In this document: in pieces, positions 23,373-35,536 of the stretch
How positions within the stretch are numbered: the stretch's first letter is position 1
Layout: every line of letters begins with the position of its first letter
DNA from: Lycocorax pyrrhopterus obiensis
Taxonomy: Eukaryota > Chordata > Aves > Passeriformes > Paradisaeidae
Length of the DNA stretch: 64,000 nt
Assembly: GCA_014706295.1 (NCBI GenBank)
Contig: JACSVZ010000002.1
Span: 107,318,547 to 107,382,546 of the forward strand
Direction of reading: 5' to 3'
Notes under the pieces: model-generated
Database searches by the model: none
Told to the model about the DNA's origin: nothing
What the model saw: only the letters and a program-made list of their open reading frames with translations
Translations under genes and position numbers: made by a program

Positions 23373-26370
23373 GTGCATTTCTATATATTAAATGGTATTA
23401 ATTCTAGAATTTCAATGATATTAAAACCATTTTTGCTAATAGTTTTGACGGTGGCTCTTTAGGTGACCTTAAATTGTTCATTTGTGACATGAAGGAAACA
23501 ACAGTGAGGCCAACATGCATGAACTGAAACAGTGTTCAAGAGAAGCTGAAAGAGCTTGTAGGTTTTTGGATAGACAATGTAGCCAGTAAGCCTCATATTC
23601 TCCTGGATGCTATAACAAAATTATGTATTATGAAGCGAAGGTTTCTTTTTCTTTTCTTGGTAAGCTTTAGTTTGCACCTACAGTTTTCAGGGAAGGTTTA
23701 TCCCAAAGCCTTTTAGCTGTGATTTAGAGCCTTTTCTTCTTTTTATTGCTTTTATTCCCTTCCAAGCTTTCAGAATAGATCTCTACTCCTGTTAGTTTTT
23801 GGCTCTATGTATTCAATTTTTTTTTTTTAGTATTTAGTCATTACTTTGTTTTCCTCCCTCTCCACACATTTAAGATGAATATATTTAAGGATTCTTCAGT
23901 CATACAGAAAGACAGTCCACTGTGAGGAGTAGTGTTTCATTTCAGACTATTTTACTTTTCAGCTAAAAATATGAACCTTTCATGTCTCTGTTTTTCCATT
24001 TCACTGTGTGGTATTTCCACCTGCAGGACACAGGGCACTGCCAGCATCTCAGAGTCTGACCTCTTTCTGGCTCAAACAACAAGAATGCTGTTTAAGTTGG
24101 CAAAGCAAGAAGAAAAAGGAAAACCAAACTTCCTTTCTGGGTCTACTTAGGAGGCCAGATATTTAACACATATTTAGTAAACAGATTAAAAAATGGCTTA
24201 TAACAAATAGACCCACAAGTACTGACTGATAAAAGGACACTTCCACATGAAGCTCAAAACTACGTATTTTTCAAACTGCTAGTTATTACGAATATTAGAG
24301 ATACATGACCTGTACTTTTCTCTGTGCTTTTCTTCACAGTTCATCTCTGTTGGATTTCTCTTCTTGTGATGAAATCATAGTATTTTACAATGACAAGTCA
24401 GTGTAATTATCGTTATGAAAACAGATCATAGAAAAAAGTGAAATGGACAAAATGAGAAAAATGCTCTATGTACTTGACTGCTGTCAACAATTAAATGCTA
24501 GTTCTCTTTTTTACCAGGAAAAAAATTAAAATTATGTTGTACAAGACTTTTTCAGTACGTGAAAGGTGATCCTTAAATAAATGTGCTCATTTTAACTTCT
24601 GTTGTAAAACAGAAATACTATTATGTTTTTATTTACTGGCTGCTGAGAAACATAAAATTAAGATGAATTCTTATTCATCTTATTGCATCCACTGCATATT
24701 TTGTTTATCAACAAATAATGGCACACAATCTTTTTGTATTAAAGCTTCATTCTATGCAGGATACTAAAGCACACAGAGCATGAATGTACAGCAATGTCGT
24801 AATAATTTGCAGCTGCAGAAAAAAAGTCTGAATACCATGAAAACAAAGAGTAAATATAAATGATCTTGTTCATTTGTCATTTATAACATTTTGCAGAATG
24901 GAATAATATTTCAGAAAAATTGAGAGTTTGGGGGGAAAAAAGGGGAAGTAATTTACAACAATTGTAATTATCCTCCAAGTTATTTGCTTGTTTTAACAGT
25001 TTGTGTATCACATGCAATTTTTCATATGTCTTTCATCTGCTGCTTTACTACCTAAATATTATTTTCAACACCAAGAACACATCTAGTGATCTAGATTTAC
25101 ATGTCATTGAAATATTCAGTCACGTCAGTTCATACTTCCTCCCCAGGTGCAGACACACAGCAAGCAAGAGGGGCCTTTGGGTTTATCTTGACAGGACACA
25201 GTTGAAGACAAATCAGATGGCTTGTGAAAACTTCCTGATTTTCTCAATTTTTCAGCTAAATTAATAGTATTTGGGACCACTAGTATTAAAGGAAACCATT
25301 GGATATGACAGCTCAATATGGACACCTGGATTAAATATTAGCACATACATAAGACCAGGTAGAATTTCCTTTACTTGTAAAGGAGACAAGATTTCACCTT
25401 GATGCTCATGTGTTGTGGAGGAAAACTGTTGTGGCAATGTGTTTCTTGCTATCCATCTAACTAATGTGGTACAGGTCAAGGAATTTTTGTATTTTGAATG
25501 TAGCAAATGTGAAGAGAGGAGGCTTCTTATAAAAAAAAAACCAGTCAAGGCAGGAGTAGATTTGCAAACAAAAAGAACAGGCACAGTTTAAGATCTGTGC
25601 CCTTTCTGAATCTATTTTCAACTTCAAGCTGCTCTATTTCTTTTTAAAAATTGTTCAGACATTTTCTTATGGAATTGCCATTAATTAGATATCCCAGAGT
25701 TAATTTTAGTCAAATCACATGAGAAAAAACCATATATTGTCATAAAACAGGTGATTACGCCTCATGCACTCCCTGGTTATTCCTTTGTAATCGGTTAATT
25801 GAACAAATGGCCATAGCAGATGATGAAATATAAAATAATAATACTCTGCACATATATCGTAATTTTCATCCTCAATGTGTTATATAAAATAGCTAATTAA
25901 TACAACAATCTTTTTAATTCTATTTTTTTCCTGAAGCACAGGAAAACTAAAGGCAGTATCAACACATAGCTGATTTGCACCAAGCATACGGTCTGTAATG
26001 GTGTCAACTAAGATAAGTAGAAATTGATACAAAGATGTACTGTAAAGTCAGCTGACTAAAAATGATGTGTGTTATTTTTGCTTTGGTTTAGTTTTGTGGT
26101 TTTCTTTTCCTTTTCTTCTTTTTTTTTTTTCAATTTAATTAATAAAAATATCTGGGGAAACAGTTGTGAAGCAAGGGCATTCATGTAGTTTATGGAATGG
26201 AGCATGCAGACTTGATGTTAGTATTCAGAACAGAAATCATTGGCTTGTTAATAATTTTTTAAAACTTAACTATTTTTGCCTATATCTTTTCTACAAACTT
26301 TGTCGGTTCCAACTATGGAGAAAATCCTGATAGGAAGCAGGATGTTACTTTTCTTTTCATTTGGCAACAC
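23373..26370. other. Unique AT-rich non-coding DNA
   Basis: No gene, RNA or interspersed repeat is recognised. Poly-T and poly-A runs are frequent (for example about 23818-23830 and 26119-26131). Open frames at 25001-25264 (+) and 25261-25584 (-) show no known domain. Confidence 0.5.
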
Positions 26371-26909
26371 TGTTGTGGTTTCACTCCATCTGGGAATGAA
26401 ACTCCACCCAGCTGCTCAAGAAGAGTAAAAGTGAGAAAACTGATGGATTGACACAAATACAGCTTAATAAGAAAAGCAAAAGCCATCCAAGGAAAAAAAA
26501 TAAAAACCAAAAAGAATTAATTCACCACTTCCCATTGTTAGACAAGTGTTTAGTCATCACCATCATGCATAACCATGCATAACCATAACCATGTCAGTCC
26601 AAACGTTCTCCGTCTTCTCTTTCTTTCTCCAGCTCTATAAGTTGAACACAATGCTGTATGGTATGGAACGTCCCTTGGGTCAGTTGGTATCAGCTGTCCT
26701 GGTTGTGTCTCCTCTCAACTCCTTGCGCACTCCCAGACAGTTCACTGCTGGGGTGGGGTGAGAAGAAGAAAAGGCCTCGACTCTGTGCAAGCTGTGCTCA
26801 GCAATTAGGAAAATATCTCTGTGTTATCAACACTTCTTTGCTCACAAATCCAAAGCATAGCCCCATACCAGCTACTAAGAAGAAAATTACCCCAGCCTAA
26901 ACCAGTACA
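26371..26909 (-). mobile_element. Solo LTR of an avian endogenous retrovirus, family A copy 2
   Basis: On the plus strand the element starts TGTTGTGGTTTCACTCC and ends TAAACCAGTACA. Its reverse complement aligns with the copies at 5839-6408 and 58553-59111, so it lies on the minus strand. Landmarks shared with those copies include the block around ATGGTATGGAACGTCCC (about 26656-26673). Flanks AACAC (26366-26370) and AACTC (26910-26914) agree at four of five bases. The TATA box has decayed to TTATAG and the polyadenylation signal to ATTAAG, so transcription from it is unlikely. No internal retroviral sequence adjoins. Confidence 0.88.
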
Positions 26910-27610
26910 AACTCTGAGTTAAACTTCCTTGTGTGCTCCCTTATGCTGTTCCCTTCAAGTTATTGGAAGGCAAAAAATCACTGTAGTGATTGGAACTGCT
27001 GTACCATCAATAACATGGGCAAGATAGACTTGTTCTCGTATAAAAGTGCTTTTGATGTCAAGGATAGTTTGGGCCTTAACTGACTGATGTGTGTGAAACT
27101 GCAGCTATCAACCTTATGCGCCTACAAGAACAGCAGAAAATTTAAGGGTCAAATTCACCAATAGGTTCTGACTGGTTTGCTTTGATACAGCAATAAAGAA
27201 CAAGGATGAAGCTGGCTTTGTAACCAACCAGTTAAAACAATTTTATTCACTGAGTCTGAGACCAGATAGGCTTGCTGTGGTCATCAATTTGACCTTCTGT
27301 ACCACACATGCCTTTGAATTTTTTCAAGTGGCTCCTGTATCAAACCTGTTAGAGTTGCTGCTGCACATTTACTAAAGCAGCATATGCAGGTCAAACTGAC
27401 CCAGATAATTGTGTGAGGTACATGAATAGTAATTTAACTCATTCCATTCAGATTTTATTTGCCCTGTATGCAGCTGTGCAGTTCTAGCAACTGCAGAGTC
27501 TAGGTTTTATGACTTTCATGTTTGGTGCTCGTTTGAAACAGTGCTGTCAAAACTAGAAGTTGTTTTATATGTTGGAAACATATATCTCTTTTTAACTTTC
27601 TATCTGAGTG
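26910..27610. other. Unique non-coding DNA between an LTR and a CR1
   Basis: About 700 bases with no gene or repeat recognised. A perfect oestrogen-response-element core lies at 27389-27401, listed separately. Confidence 0.5.
27389..27401. promoter_or_regulatory. Candidate oestrogen response element
   Basis: GGTCAAACTGACC matches the palindromic core GGTCA-NNN-TGACC at all ten specified bases, with an A before it as in the full consensus. About 0.06 such cores are expected by chance in 64 kb of even composition. It sits in unique DNA between an LTR and a CR1, not in a repeat. Binding depends on chromatin and cannot be judged from sequence. Confidence 0.3.
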
Positions 27611-27842
27611 AAGGACAGTAGTTTTAGATTAGACATTAAGAAAAAATTGTTTACTGTGTGGCACTGGAATAGGTTGCCCAGAAAACTGTGGCTGTCCCAT
27701 CCCTGGAAGCATTCAAGGCCAGGCTGGATGGAGCTCTGATCAGCTGGGTCCAGTGAAAGGTATCCCTGCTCATGGTAGGGGGTTTGGAACAGGATGATCT
27801 TTAAGGCCCCTTCTAACTCAGAGCATTCTATGATTCTGTGAT
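27611..27842 (+). mobile_element. CR1 LINE 3' tail
   Basis: The last 230 bases or so of a CR1 copy. It runs from a TTTAGATTAGACATTAAG block through GGCACTGGAATAGGTTGCCC and GAAGCATTCAAGGCCAGGCT to the end GATTCTGTGAT with the CR1 octamer repeats. Sense orientation is plus. It covers the final coding residues and the short 3' untranslated region only. Severe 5' truncation is normal for CR1. Confidence 0.93.
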
Positions 27843-30800
27843 CATATAATATTGTGCAAAAAGCATTCATATCAGTAACACTATTTTATTGATGAAGAAA
27901 TGGTGGCATCAGAGGATTCAGTCTTTTCTGAAAGTCCTGATTTCAAACTGACCTGTCAGCAGTGCAGCACTCCAAGGTGGCTAAACACCTGAAAATCCTG
28001 GTCCTGAAGTTGCATAGCTGTATAAGGTTGTGTCATCTATTTCCAGTCCATTTTAGGGTGCAGCCTTGTTACCATGATCAGAGTCCCATGCTAACAGACA
28101 TGTCTTGGGAGCTCTGGGACAGAAGCTTTCCACGCTGCAGTGATTTACATTAGCATGGTTGCATTTTACACTTGAAAGGAATGGAAATTTTACCAATTAA
28201 TCTCTTGTTTCATTTTTAAACCCTTTAGACCATATTTGTCATAAGCAAAACTTCTAGGCACAGTCTGGATGTGAATCAGCCAAAACTCCCTCTCTCTCCC
28301 TGGAGCTTTGAATACAATTGTGATACTTTATTTCCTATTTCAACCATTTTTATGTTTTACTGATATTCTGTAAGGGAAATGCCAGTGTCTAATGAAGACA
28401 TGATGAAAAAACCCCAATAAAATACCAAGCTTCCAGATGATGTTTTATTATACCATTAAATGTACTAGAATAGCAGGTAGTAATGTAAGATGAAAAGCCG
28501 TTGAAAACTGAACCAACAGAATCCACCAGAAATACTCACTTTCCATTTTTCTCTTTCCATTAAAATCTGTGCAAGTCTTGTGAGTCTTCAGTAATCTTCA
28601 CAGTTTGTAATTTATGTGATGTTTTCCTTCTGTTTACAATTTGGGCTACCAAATTTACCATAAAGAACTTCAGTGAGAGTGCAACATCTGTTCTGAATTT
28701 GGCACATTCTAACCAGTTCTCCAGTTGGTGTGCAGAAAACACAGAGAGTGAAGGGATTACTCTAGTCTTGCTTCCAAATGAAATAAATATTTCTGAGTAA
28801 GGAATTTTGGCTTACATATTTCTGACACCTATATAGGCATACAAATTAAGCAAAGTCTACCATAGCATTTCCATTTCTGTAATCCATCTGGTTACCACTC
28901 CTTGATTTATAGGTTTTGTTAAATGACCACCATTGAAATATATGTCCACTAATGACAGTTTCATTGTTCTTTAAGCTTAGCTACTTAGATATCTTTAGGG
29001 ATATGAGTAGGGAATCTTATCTTTCTGAGATTTTATTTTACTTGATTTCTTCCCAATAGCAGGTTCATAAAAGTCCTGAAAATATCCCCATCGGTGCCAA
29101 TGGGACTGTACAAAGGCAGTCAGATCAGGCCGTAGAGAAACTTATTGAATTGTTTACTAATGCCTGTAAAAAGCACCGCACTGTAGTCCTCCCTTCCACG
29201 AACACCTGGCACTTTTGAAAGTGGCAGAACGGATTTTCCTGTCATGAAAATTCATTTTTAAAATGTTGTAGTATTGAAATTGGGCATATCCAAAAAGCAA
29301 ATATCTATATCTATATCTATATCCATATCTATATCTATCTCTGAACTGTCATATGTGTACTTCTTGCTTCAGAAATAATTAATAAATAAATTTGATACAT
29401 ATATAAATTTTTTATATATAATGGCATTGAACAGGTATCCAGAAGCAATTCTGCTATTAAAATACAAGCAGAAAGAAAGTTAGATGAATGCACAACAAGC
29501 TGTCTTTGCTGTTTAACCACGTTACTTGGTAAAAAGATATGTGTGTTCATCACAGGAAAACAAACAAAATATGACATTTTTGAGAGTGTACGCTGTATCT
29601 GCAATGAATTTAGTTCAATATACATGTCCACATCTGTTACATATTGAAGAATTTTTTACTCCCTACTTTACAGAAAGTAAGAAGATAAAAGGGCTACAGC
29701 TAAAAGGAGAAATGGGCTTACACGAAAAAAGCAGCAAAGGTCTTCTGCTTTCAGTGGGAGTGGTAATCAGTTCTGAAGCTACTGAAAGTGTAGGGTGATT
29801 TTAGGAAGGTGAATGCAGAGGTTAGCTTCTGTTGCACCGACTTCACACATCTGCAGTTGAAGCTACTTGATTCTCAAATTGGGGACCTTGTCTTGTAGAG
29901 TTTCAGAAGCAGCAGACAGGAAGGATCTGATTACTTCTTCCTAGAAATCCATTAAAGGTAATATATTTCTTTTCTGAGAGTCCTCCCACTTTCCCCCAAT
30001 GTTCACTGGTTTTAGTTTTTGAGGCTTAGTATTCTTCTCACCATTACTTGAAAAGGCACACTGTAGACCTTCAAAAATATCAAAAAAGAACAAATACTAT
30101 TTCTTTTGAGGTACACATTTTATTGCCACGTATGCACGGCCAATGCCAGAAATTATACTTTGATTTAAAAGTTAAACTATGATTGATTAATATAAAATTA
30201 CAACAACTCTTGTTCACAAACTAGAGCCTCTGTGAAAGCTTATTGTATTTGGTGGGATTTTTTTCTTAAATTCAGCTGAATTTTTATCAGATCTAGAGAG
30301 TTAAAAGGGAATTTCACTAGTTTTTAGTATCCTGTTCTATCTGGACCTCCTAAAACCTGTCTCAATAGAGAAAAGGGTAATTTTTGTTTCATATCAAGAA
30401 TTATTCCTACTCAGGTAGCAGTATTCACTGGTCATTTACTTTAATCCACAAAAATGTATTAATTCTAAGTAGATAACCCCAACAACCTAGTAGAAACATA
30501 CAGAGAAAAACAATCCAGGACTTAAAATGAGTTTCCAGGTAGCCTAAACAAATGAGTATAGCACAACAAACATTTCTTTGACCTATACTGTGAGCGTACG
30601 CAGCTGAAGCCTGCAAGGAACACTAATAGAATATTCCTTGTAGCTTTCAAGTAGAAAGAGCTCTTTCCTGACCCCAGGTTTTTTATGTTTTCCCATTATG
30701 TAGATTGACTGATTTGATAGGCTAAGGTGACTGATGATAGCTGAGTCTCAAGGTGGCAATGAATCTGATTGTCTGTGCATTGGTAGATAAATGAATACTC

Positions 30801-33654
30801 AAAGCAATTGTCAGCTACATTATTGGCATTACTTGGAAGAAAAATCAAATAAAACTTTAAAGCAGCTAATAATTTTAAGAATTGTCATTGAATGACAATA
30901 TTGGCAAAACTGAAATGGTGAAGAGACCGAAGTCAAATAAGACACCCAAAAAAAAAAAAAAGCTGAATATTGTCTTTCTTATCAGTATCATTTTGATTGT
31001 TTAGTTCTGTGAAGAGATAAAATTAAATGATCTCTGTGACAGTAGAAAAAATATTGTGGGCATCAACTACTGACTGAGGTCACAGAAAATAAAATGGATC
31101 TGCTTTTATAAGGAGCTTCATTATTTTAGGAAAGCTGTTGTATCTATACTGTATTTCATAAAGTCTTGAGTGACAAATTCTGATTTTTTATAAGACTGGC
31201 AACATGTGTGAAGCAATCCTGATTTAGATATCTAAGCACGAAAGGTAAGATATGAGATACCTTGATTTTCAGGATTTCCTCATGTATAAGACAGTGAAGA
31301 GTTCTCAGGGCTGGTATTGATTCCGAATGACATATCCATACAATATGCTGTAGATTTATGTAGGATTACTGACTTAGCTTTAATACATTGTTCTGAAAAC
31401 TGCAATGATTAAGGAGTAATTAAACCTCAGCTGTAGGAGCAGTATGGATGTGTAAGGTAATCACACACTCTCCCAGTTTAATTTGCCACTGAATTTGAAT
31501 TAACACCAGCCATTTAGATACAGATCCTATCTCAATCCTTTTGATAGATAAGTCCACAGAGAGGCAAATAATCTGTGATTCATAACCTCGTCAAGTTCTT
31601 TAATGTTTTTGGAAGGCCAACTGTAAAATTATAATGGGGCATTCAATATTGAAAGGTTAGTTAAATAATTTTATGGTGTTGGAAAAAGCACTGAAAGCAA
31701 TAACAAATGTCTAAAATAAAAGCTGGTTTAATTGGTTTACTAAGATGTTTGGAAAATGCAAACAAGGCCCTGTGCTCTTAGAGTACTTCTACCCAGCAAC
31801 AGACCCTCACTCTCTATTTAATAAGTTAATGATATTTGTGCTAAATATCTTGCAATGTTCCAGAAGAAGAGCTTTGGTTTAAGAGGGGAAAGAACTATTG
31901 TATCTAATGTTGAAAGCTTGTGTTGTTTTAAGGTTAATCCATTTGTTAGAGCAGAATTTTTGCTTATGAAAATTGCTAGAACCATTGACACATCTTCTAA
32001 ATAGGGAACAATGTTTACCAGCAGAATGTGGAATTTAATGGTAATAAATGCAGAGAATTACTGTGCACTAGAATATCATCCAAGCCTTGTATCTTTCATC
32101 ACACACCTTTTTGTGCTCAGTAATCCCTAAACTTACATAATACAGAGAAAATGGCATTCAAAGTGATCTTTATGAACGTTTTTTGTGTTTCATAGCTTGA
32201 AGATAAGAGCTTCTGTCTGCTGTGGAAAGTCTCTGTCAACAGAATCTGCTTGATCAAAGCATCCTTTGTCAGTTATTAGTAGAAAGAGTGAAAATCCACT
32301 AAATTGTGATTCACTGTTATCTGTAGCATTTTCAGCTTGCAGCTTTTGCAATTTTCATGCTTCCCAAATTGTAACAATAGTTTAACATTTCAAATATGTT
32401 TTTTGGCATGCAGCTAGGAGAATATCAGGGGATGCATTTGTTTCTTTTCTTTGGAAAATAATTGAGGAGGTTTTTTTTCTTTCCCCTCCTGAAATGTATT
32501 TCTGTTGCTGCTTGTTCTGTTCATCATTTTTGGACTTCTAGTGCATGCCTGTATGAATTATTAGCCATCATAACTGAATGAGCCTTTGCTTAGCCTTTCT
32601 GGTAAAGAAAGTTGCCATCACATGCAAGATATTAGCCAAAGAAAGCTAAAAAAACCCTGAAACTAAATCACTCTTTCATTGTAAAAGCAAATCGTTCCTG
32701 TAGACAAAACTGAAAGACACAAAGACACTAAGATAAGAGGGAATTTAAGCTCTCACTTGCCCACCTCCTCTCATAAAAATGTGACTTTCCAGTATTGTCT
32801 CTCTTAGCTCTTATTTTCTTTCTTCACTTTAAAAATCCTAATATATTGTATTCCCCCTTACTGTTTCCAATATTTTTAAACAATTGAATCACTTGCATGA
32901 CTGACTTCCTCCACTACGCCTCATTAAGTAATTGAGTTAAATTGATTCAAAATAAAGTGACACACTATTTCACAATGATTGGTTTGAATCAACATTTGCC
33001 TCTTTTACATTTCCTCTTCATCACAAGCTTTTCCTCTCTAATGTTCCCAGAGTTCTTTTCTTGTCTTAAGTTAGGCAAGCAGTGAGCATAAGCATTGTTC
33101 AGATATATCTGCAAAGAATAGGGTGCCAGAGCACTTGTGCTTCTATACAATGATTAGAGCCATTTTTAAAATCCTAATTACTTTGACACTACTAAAGAAA
33201 AGAATCACCAACCTTTTTCTTTTTTTTTTTTTTTCAAATTGTCTAGGAAGATTTTCAGAGAAAAAAAATGAGATTGAATTAAAATACTCTGAAAAATATG
33301 TAGGAGTTCAAAAATATTCATCGTAGAATAAAATAAAATATTATGAGTCTTCTCAAAAGGTACATATCAGATTACGAAAAAACCCCAACCAAAACAGAAC
33401 AAAGGAAAGACCCCAATTAATTTTTAGGAGTTAATTGAAAACATATGGGGGGAAATTATTATTTTTTCCCATTGAAATGCTGGAAAAATAGTGACCAAAT
33501 TAAAAAACCCAAATTTTTGATGGCATGTCATAAGAAATATGTTGACACAAGTCATTCAATCAAATCTTTCTGTAATGCCTTTCTTTGTGTTTATGGCTCA
33601 CTAATTCACTAAAAAGTGATAACACTTTAACATTGTGAGCTTTAAACCAGAGTA
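27843..33654. other. Unique AT-rich non-coding DNA
   Basis: No gene or interspersed repeat is recognised over 5.8 kb. A hexanucleotide microsatellite lies at 29301-29343, a 14-base A run at 30948-30961 and a 15-base T run at 33220-33234. The stretch about 31390-32110 is free of repeats and simple sequence and could be conserved non-coding DNA, but I cannot test this. Open frames at 27592-27870, 29335-29631 and 29526-29798 show no known protein. Confidence 0.5.
29301..29343. repeat. ATCTAT hexanucleotide microsatellite
   Basis: About seven units of ATCTAT with one interruption (ATCCAT near 29330). A hexanucleotide period is uncommon for a short tract and could vary in length between individuals. 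Confidence 0.9.
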
Positions 33655-33755
33655 ATCACAGAATCACAGAATAAGATGAGTTGGAAGGGACCCATGGGGT
33701 TGGAAGGATCATCAAGTCCAGCTTGCAACCCTGCACAGCACCATAATAAGACCAA
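33655..33755 (-). mobile_element. CR1 LINE 3' tail, about 100 bases
   Basis: The plus strand begins ATCACAGAATCACAGAAT, the reverse complement of the CR1 terminal octamers, followed by GAGTTGGAAGGGACCC and ATCATCAAGTCCAGC, both standard CR1 3'-end text. The copy is cut off after about 100 bases. Orientation is minus. Confidence 0.88.
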
Positions 33756-34423
33756 ATATCTGAAAACATAAGGATAGGTTGCTATAAAAAGATTCCAGAT
33801 GACTCTCTGAACGTCAGTGCTTTATTAACATATCAGTTGCATTGTCCCTGACATGACATTGCAAGAGATTATACTCTTCAGGAAACAAATACCACACCCA
33901 AAATCTGTGTAACTTCTGATAGCTGTTGGCAACAGCAGGTTACTTTACTAATAGGAAAAGTGTATTTCTAAAATGTGAGTGATTGCAACCAGATTTTTTT
34001 TAATCTATTTGCTTAATGTAGCAGTAGAAATAAAAAGGAAGAAAATCTGTTTTTCTTTTCTTTTTGCCCTGAACTTATCCCAGTATCATTAGAAAAACAA
34101 AAATGCTTCATTGGTTAGGTTGCTCAACCAGATTAATGTTCAAGTACTTTTTCCTGGAGAAAAGATCTAGACTTTTACATTATAATATAGTTAATGACCC
34201 ATGCCTAGTTTTGCTATTGCTGGAAGATTGCTATTTATAATTTCTTATAAACACAAAATGCATTTTAAAGAATATTATCAAGGGTGAGAATGCTACTGAT
34301 GCTAATTCTTTATTATTCAAATAACAAAACTATTCCAGTCACCCAGGCTACAGAATATTACCTTATGCAAAACCAGAACTTAAAAAAATATGTAATCACT
34401 GTCTATATTGTGGTTTTGCTCTG
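33756..34423. other. Unique AT-rich non-coding DNA
   Basis: No gene or repeat recognised in these 670 bases between a CR1 tail and the family C LTR. Confidence 0.5.
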
Positions 34424-35536
34424 TGTAGTGGGTTGACCCTGACTGGATGCCAGGCACCCACCAAAGCCACTCGATCACTCCCTTCCACAACTGGACAGGG
34501 GAGAGAAAATATAACAAAGGTACATGAGTTGATATAAGGTCCAGGAGAGATCACTCACCAAATACCATAATGGGCAAAATGGATTGTATTGAGGATATTA
34601 TTCGAGTTTATTGCTAACAAAATAAGAGCAGGATAACAGGAAGCAAAATAAATCTTAAAAACCTTCTGTTCACCCTTCTTTCCATCCCAGCTCTACCTTG
34701 TTCACCTCCCCAGAGGTGCAGAGAGACAGCGGATGTGGGTTATTGTCACTTCATCAACACTGTTCCTTATGCTGCTCAGGGAGAAAAATCTTTCCCCTTC
34801 TCCACCGTGGGGTCCCTCCCATGGGAGGCAGTCCTCCACGAAGTTCTCCAAAGTGAGTCCCACCTCAAGGGCAACAGTTAGGCACAAGCTGATGCAACAC
34901 GGTTCACTCTTTCACAGGGTGCAGTCCTTCAAGGACAGGCTGCTCCAGTGTGGGTCCTCCACAGGGTCACAGGTCCTACCGAGAAACCTGCTCCAGTGTG
35001 GGCTCATCTCTCCACAGCTCTGCAGGTCTCTGCCAGGAGCCTGCTCCAGCACAGGCCTCCCATGGGCTCACAGCCTCCTCTCCAGCTTTCACTTGCTGGA
35101 GCATGGGTCTCCTGCATGGGCTGCAGGTGGATCTCTGCATCCCCATGGACCTCCATGGACTGCAGGGACACAGCTGGCTCACCACGGTCTGCACCATGGT
35201 ATGCAGGGCAACCTCAGCTCTGGTACCTGGAGTACCTCCTTTCACTCCTTCCCTACTGACCTTTGTGTCTGCAGAGCTGTTCTCACCCTGCTCTTCTCTG
35301 TCAGCAATTACAACTGGGCAATAACCTGTTTGGTTGTTTATTCTTCATGTTAAATATGTTATCACAGAGGCATTACAACCATTTCTGATTGCCCCAGCCT
35401 TGGCCAGTGTTACGCCCATCCTGGAACCAGCTGGCATTGGCTCTGCCAGGCATGGAGAAAGCTCCTGGCAGCTTCTCACGGAAGCCACCCCTGCAGCCCC
35501 ACCACTACCAACATCTGACCATTGAAACCCAATACA
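34424..35536 (-). mobile_element. LTR of an avian endogenous retrovirus, family C, about 1.1 kb
   Basis: The element begins TGTAGTGGGTTGACCCTGAC and ends AAACCCAATACA on the plus strand. I recognise it as a long LTR type common in songbird and other bird genomes. Minus orientation is favoured because AATAAA then falls at 34607-34612, about 185 bases from the end, while the plus-strand AATAAA (34647-34652) would be very early. The middle (about 34800-35220) is built from degenerate repeats of a CTGCTCCAGTGTGGGTC-like unit and is GC-richer than the flanks. Flanks CTCTG and CTTTC match poorly, so no target duplication is shown. No internal retroviral genes adjoin. A 206-codon plus-strand frame (34733-35353) lies wholly inside and follows the repeat structure. 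Confidence 0.8.
34800..35220. repeat. Degenerate internal repeats of the family C LTR
   Basis: The motif CTCCAGTGTGGG and variants recur at about 34944, 34990, 35042 and 35095, each followed by a TCACAGG/CTGCAGG-like phrase. Spacing is roughly 45-55 bases and units differ by substitutions and small gaps. This looks like old tandem amplification inside the LTR before it spread. Confidence 0.65.

Noticed and set aside
28096..28105. AGACATGTCT, a perfect p53 half-site
   Set aside because: No good second half-site adjoins, and single half-sites are common by chance.
34733..35353. 206-codon plus-strand frame, the longest in the window
   Set aside because: It lies fully within the family C LTR and its sequence follows the LTR's degenerate repeats. 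No domain is seen and two other frames across the same region are also open, as expected from GC-rich repeats.
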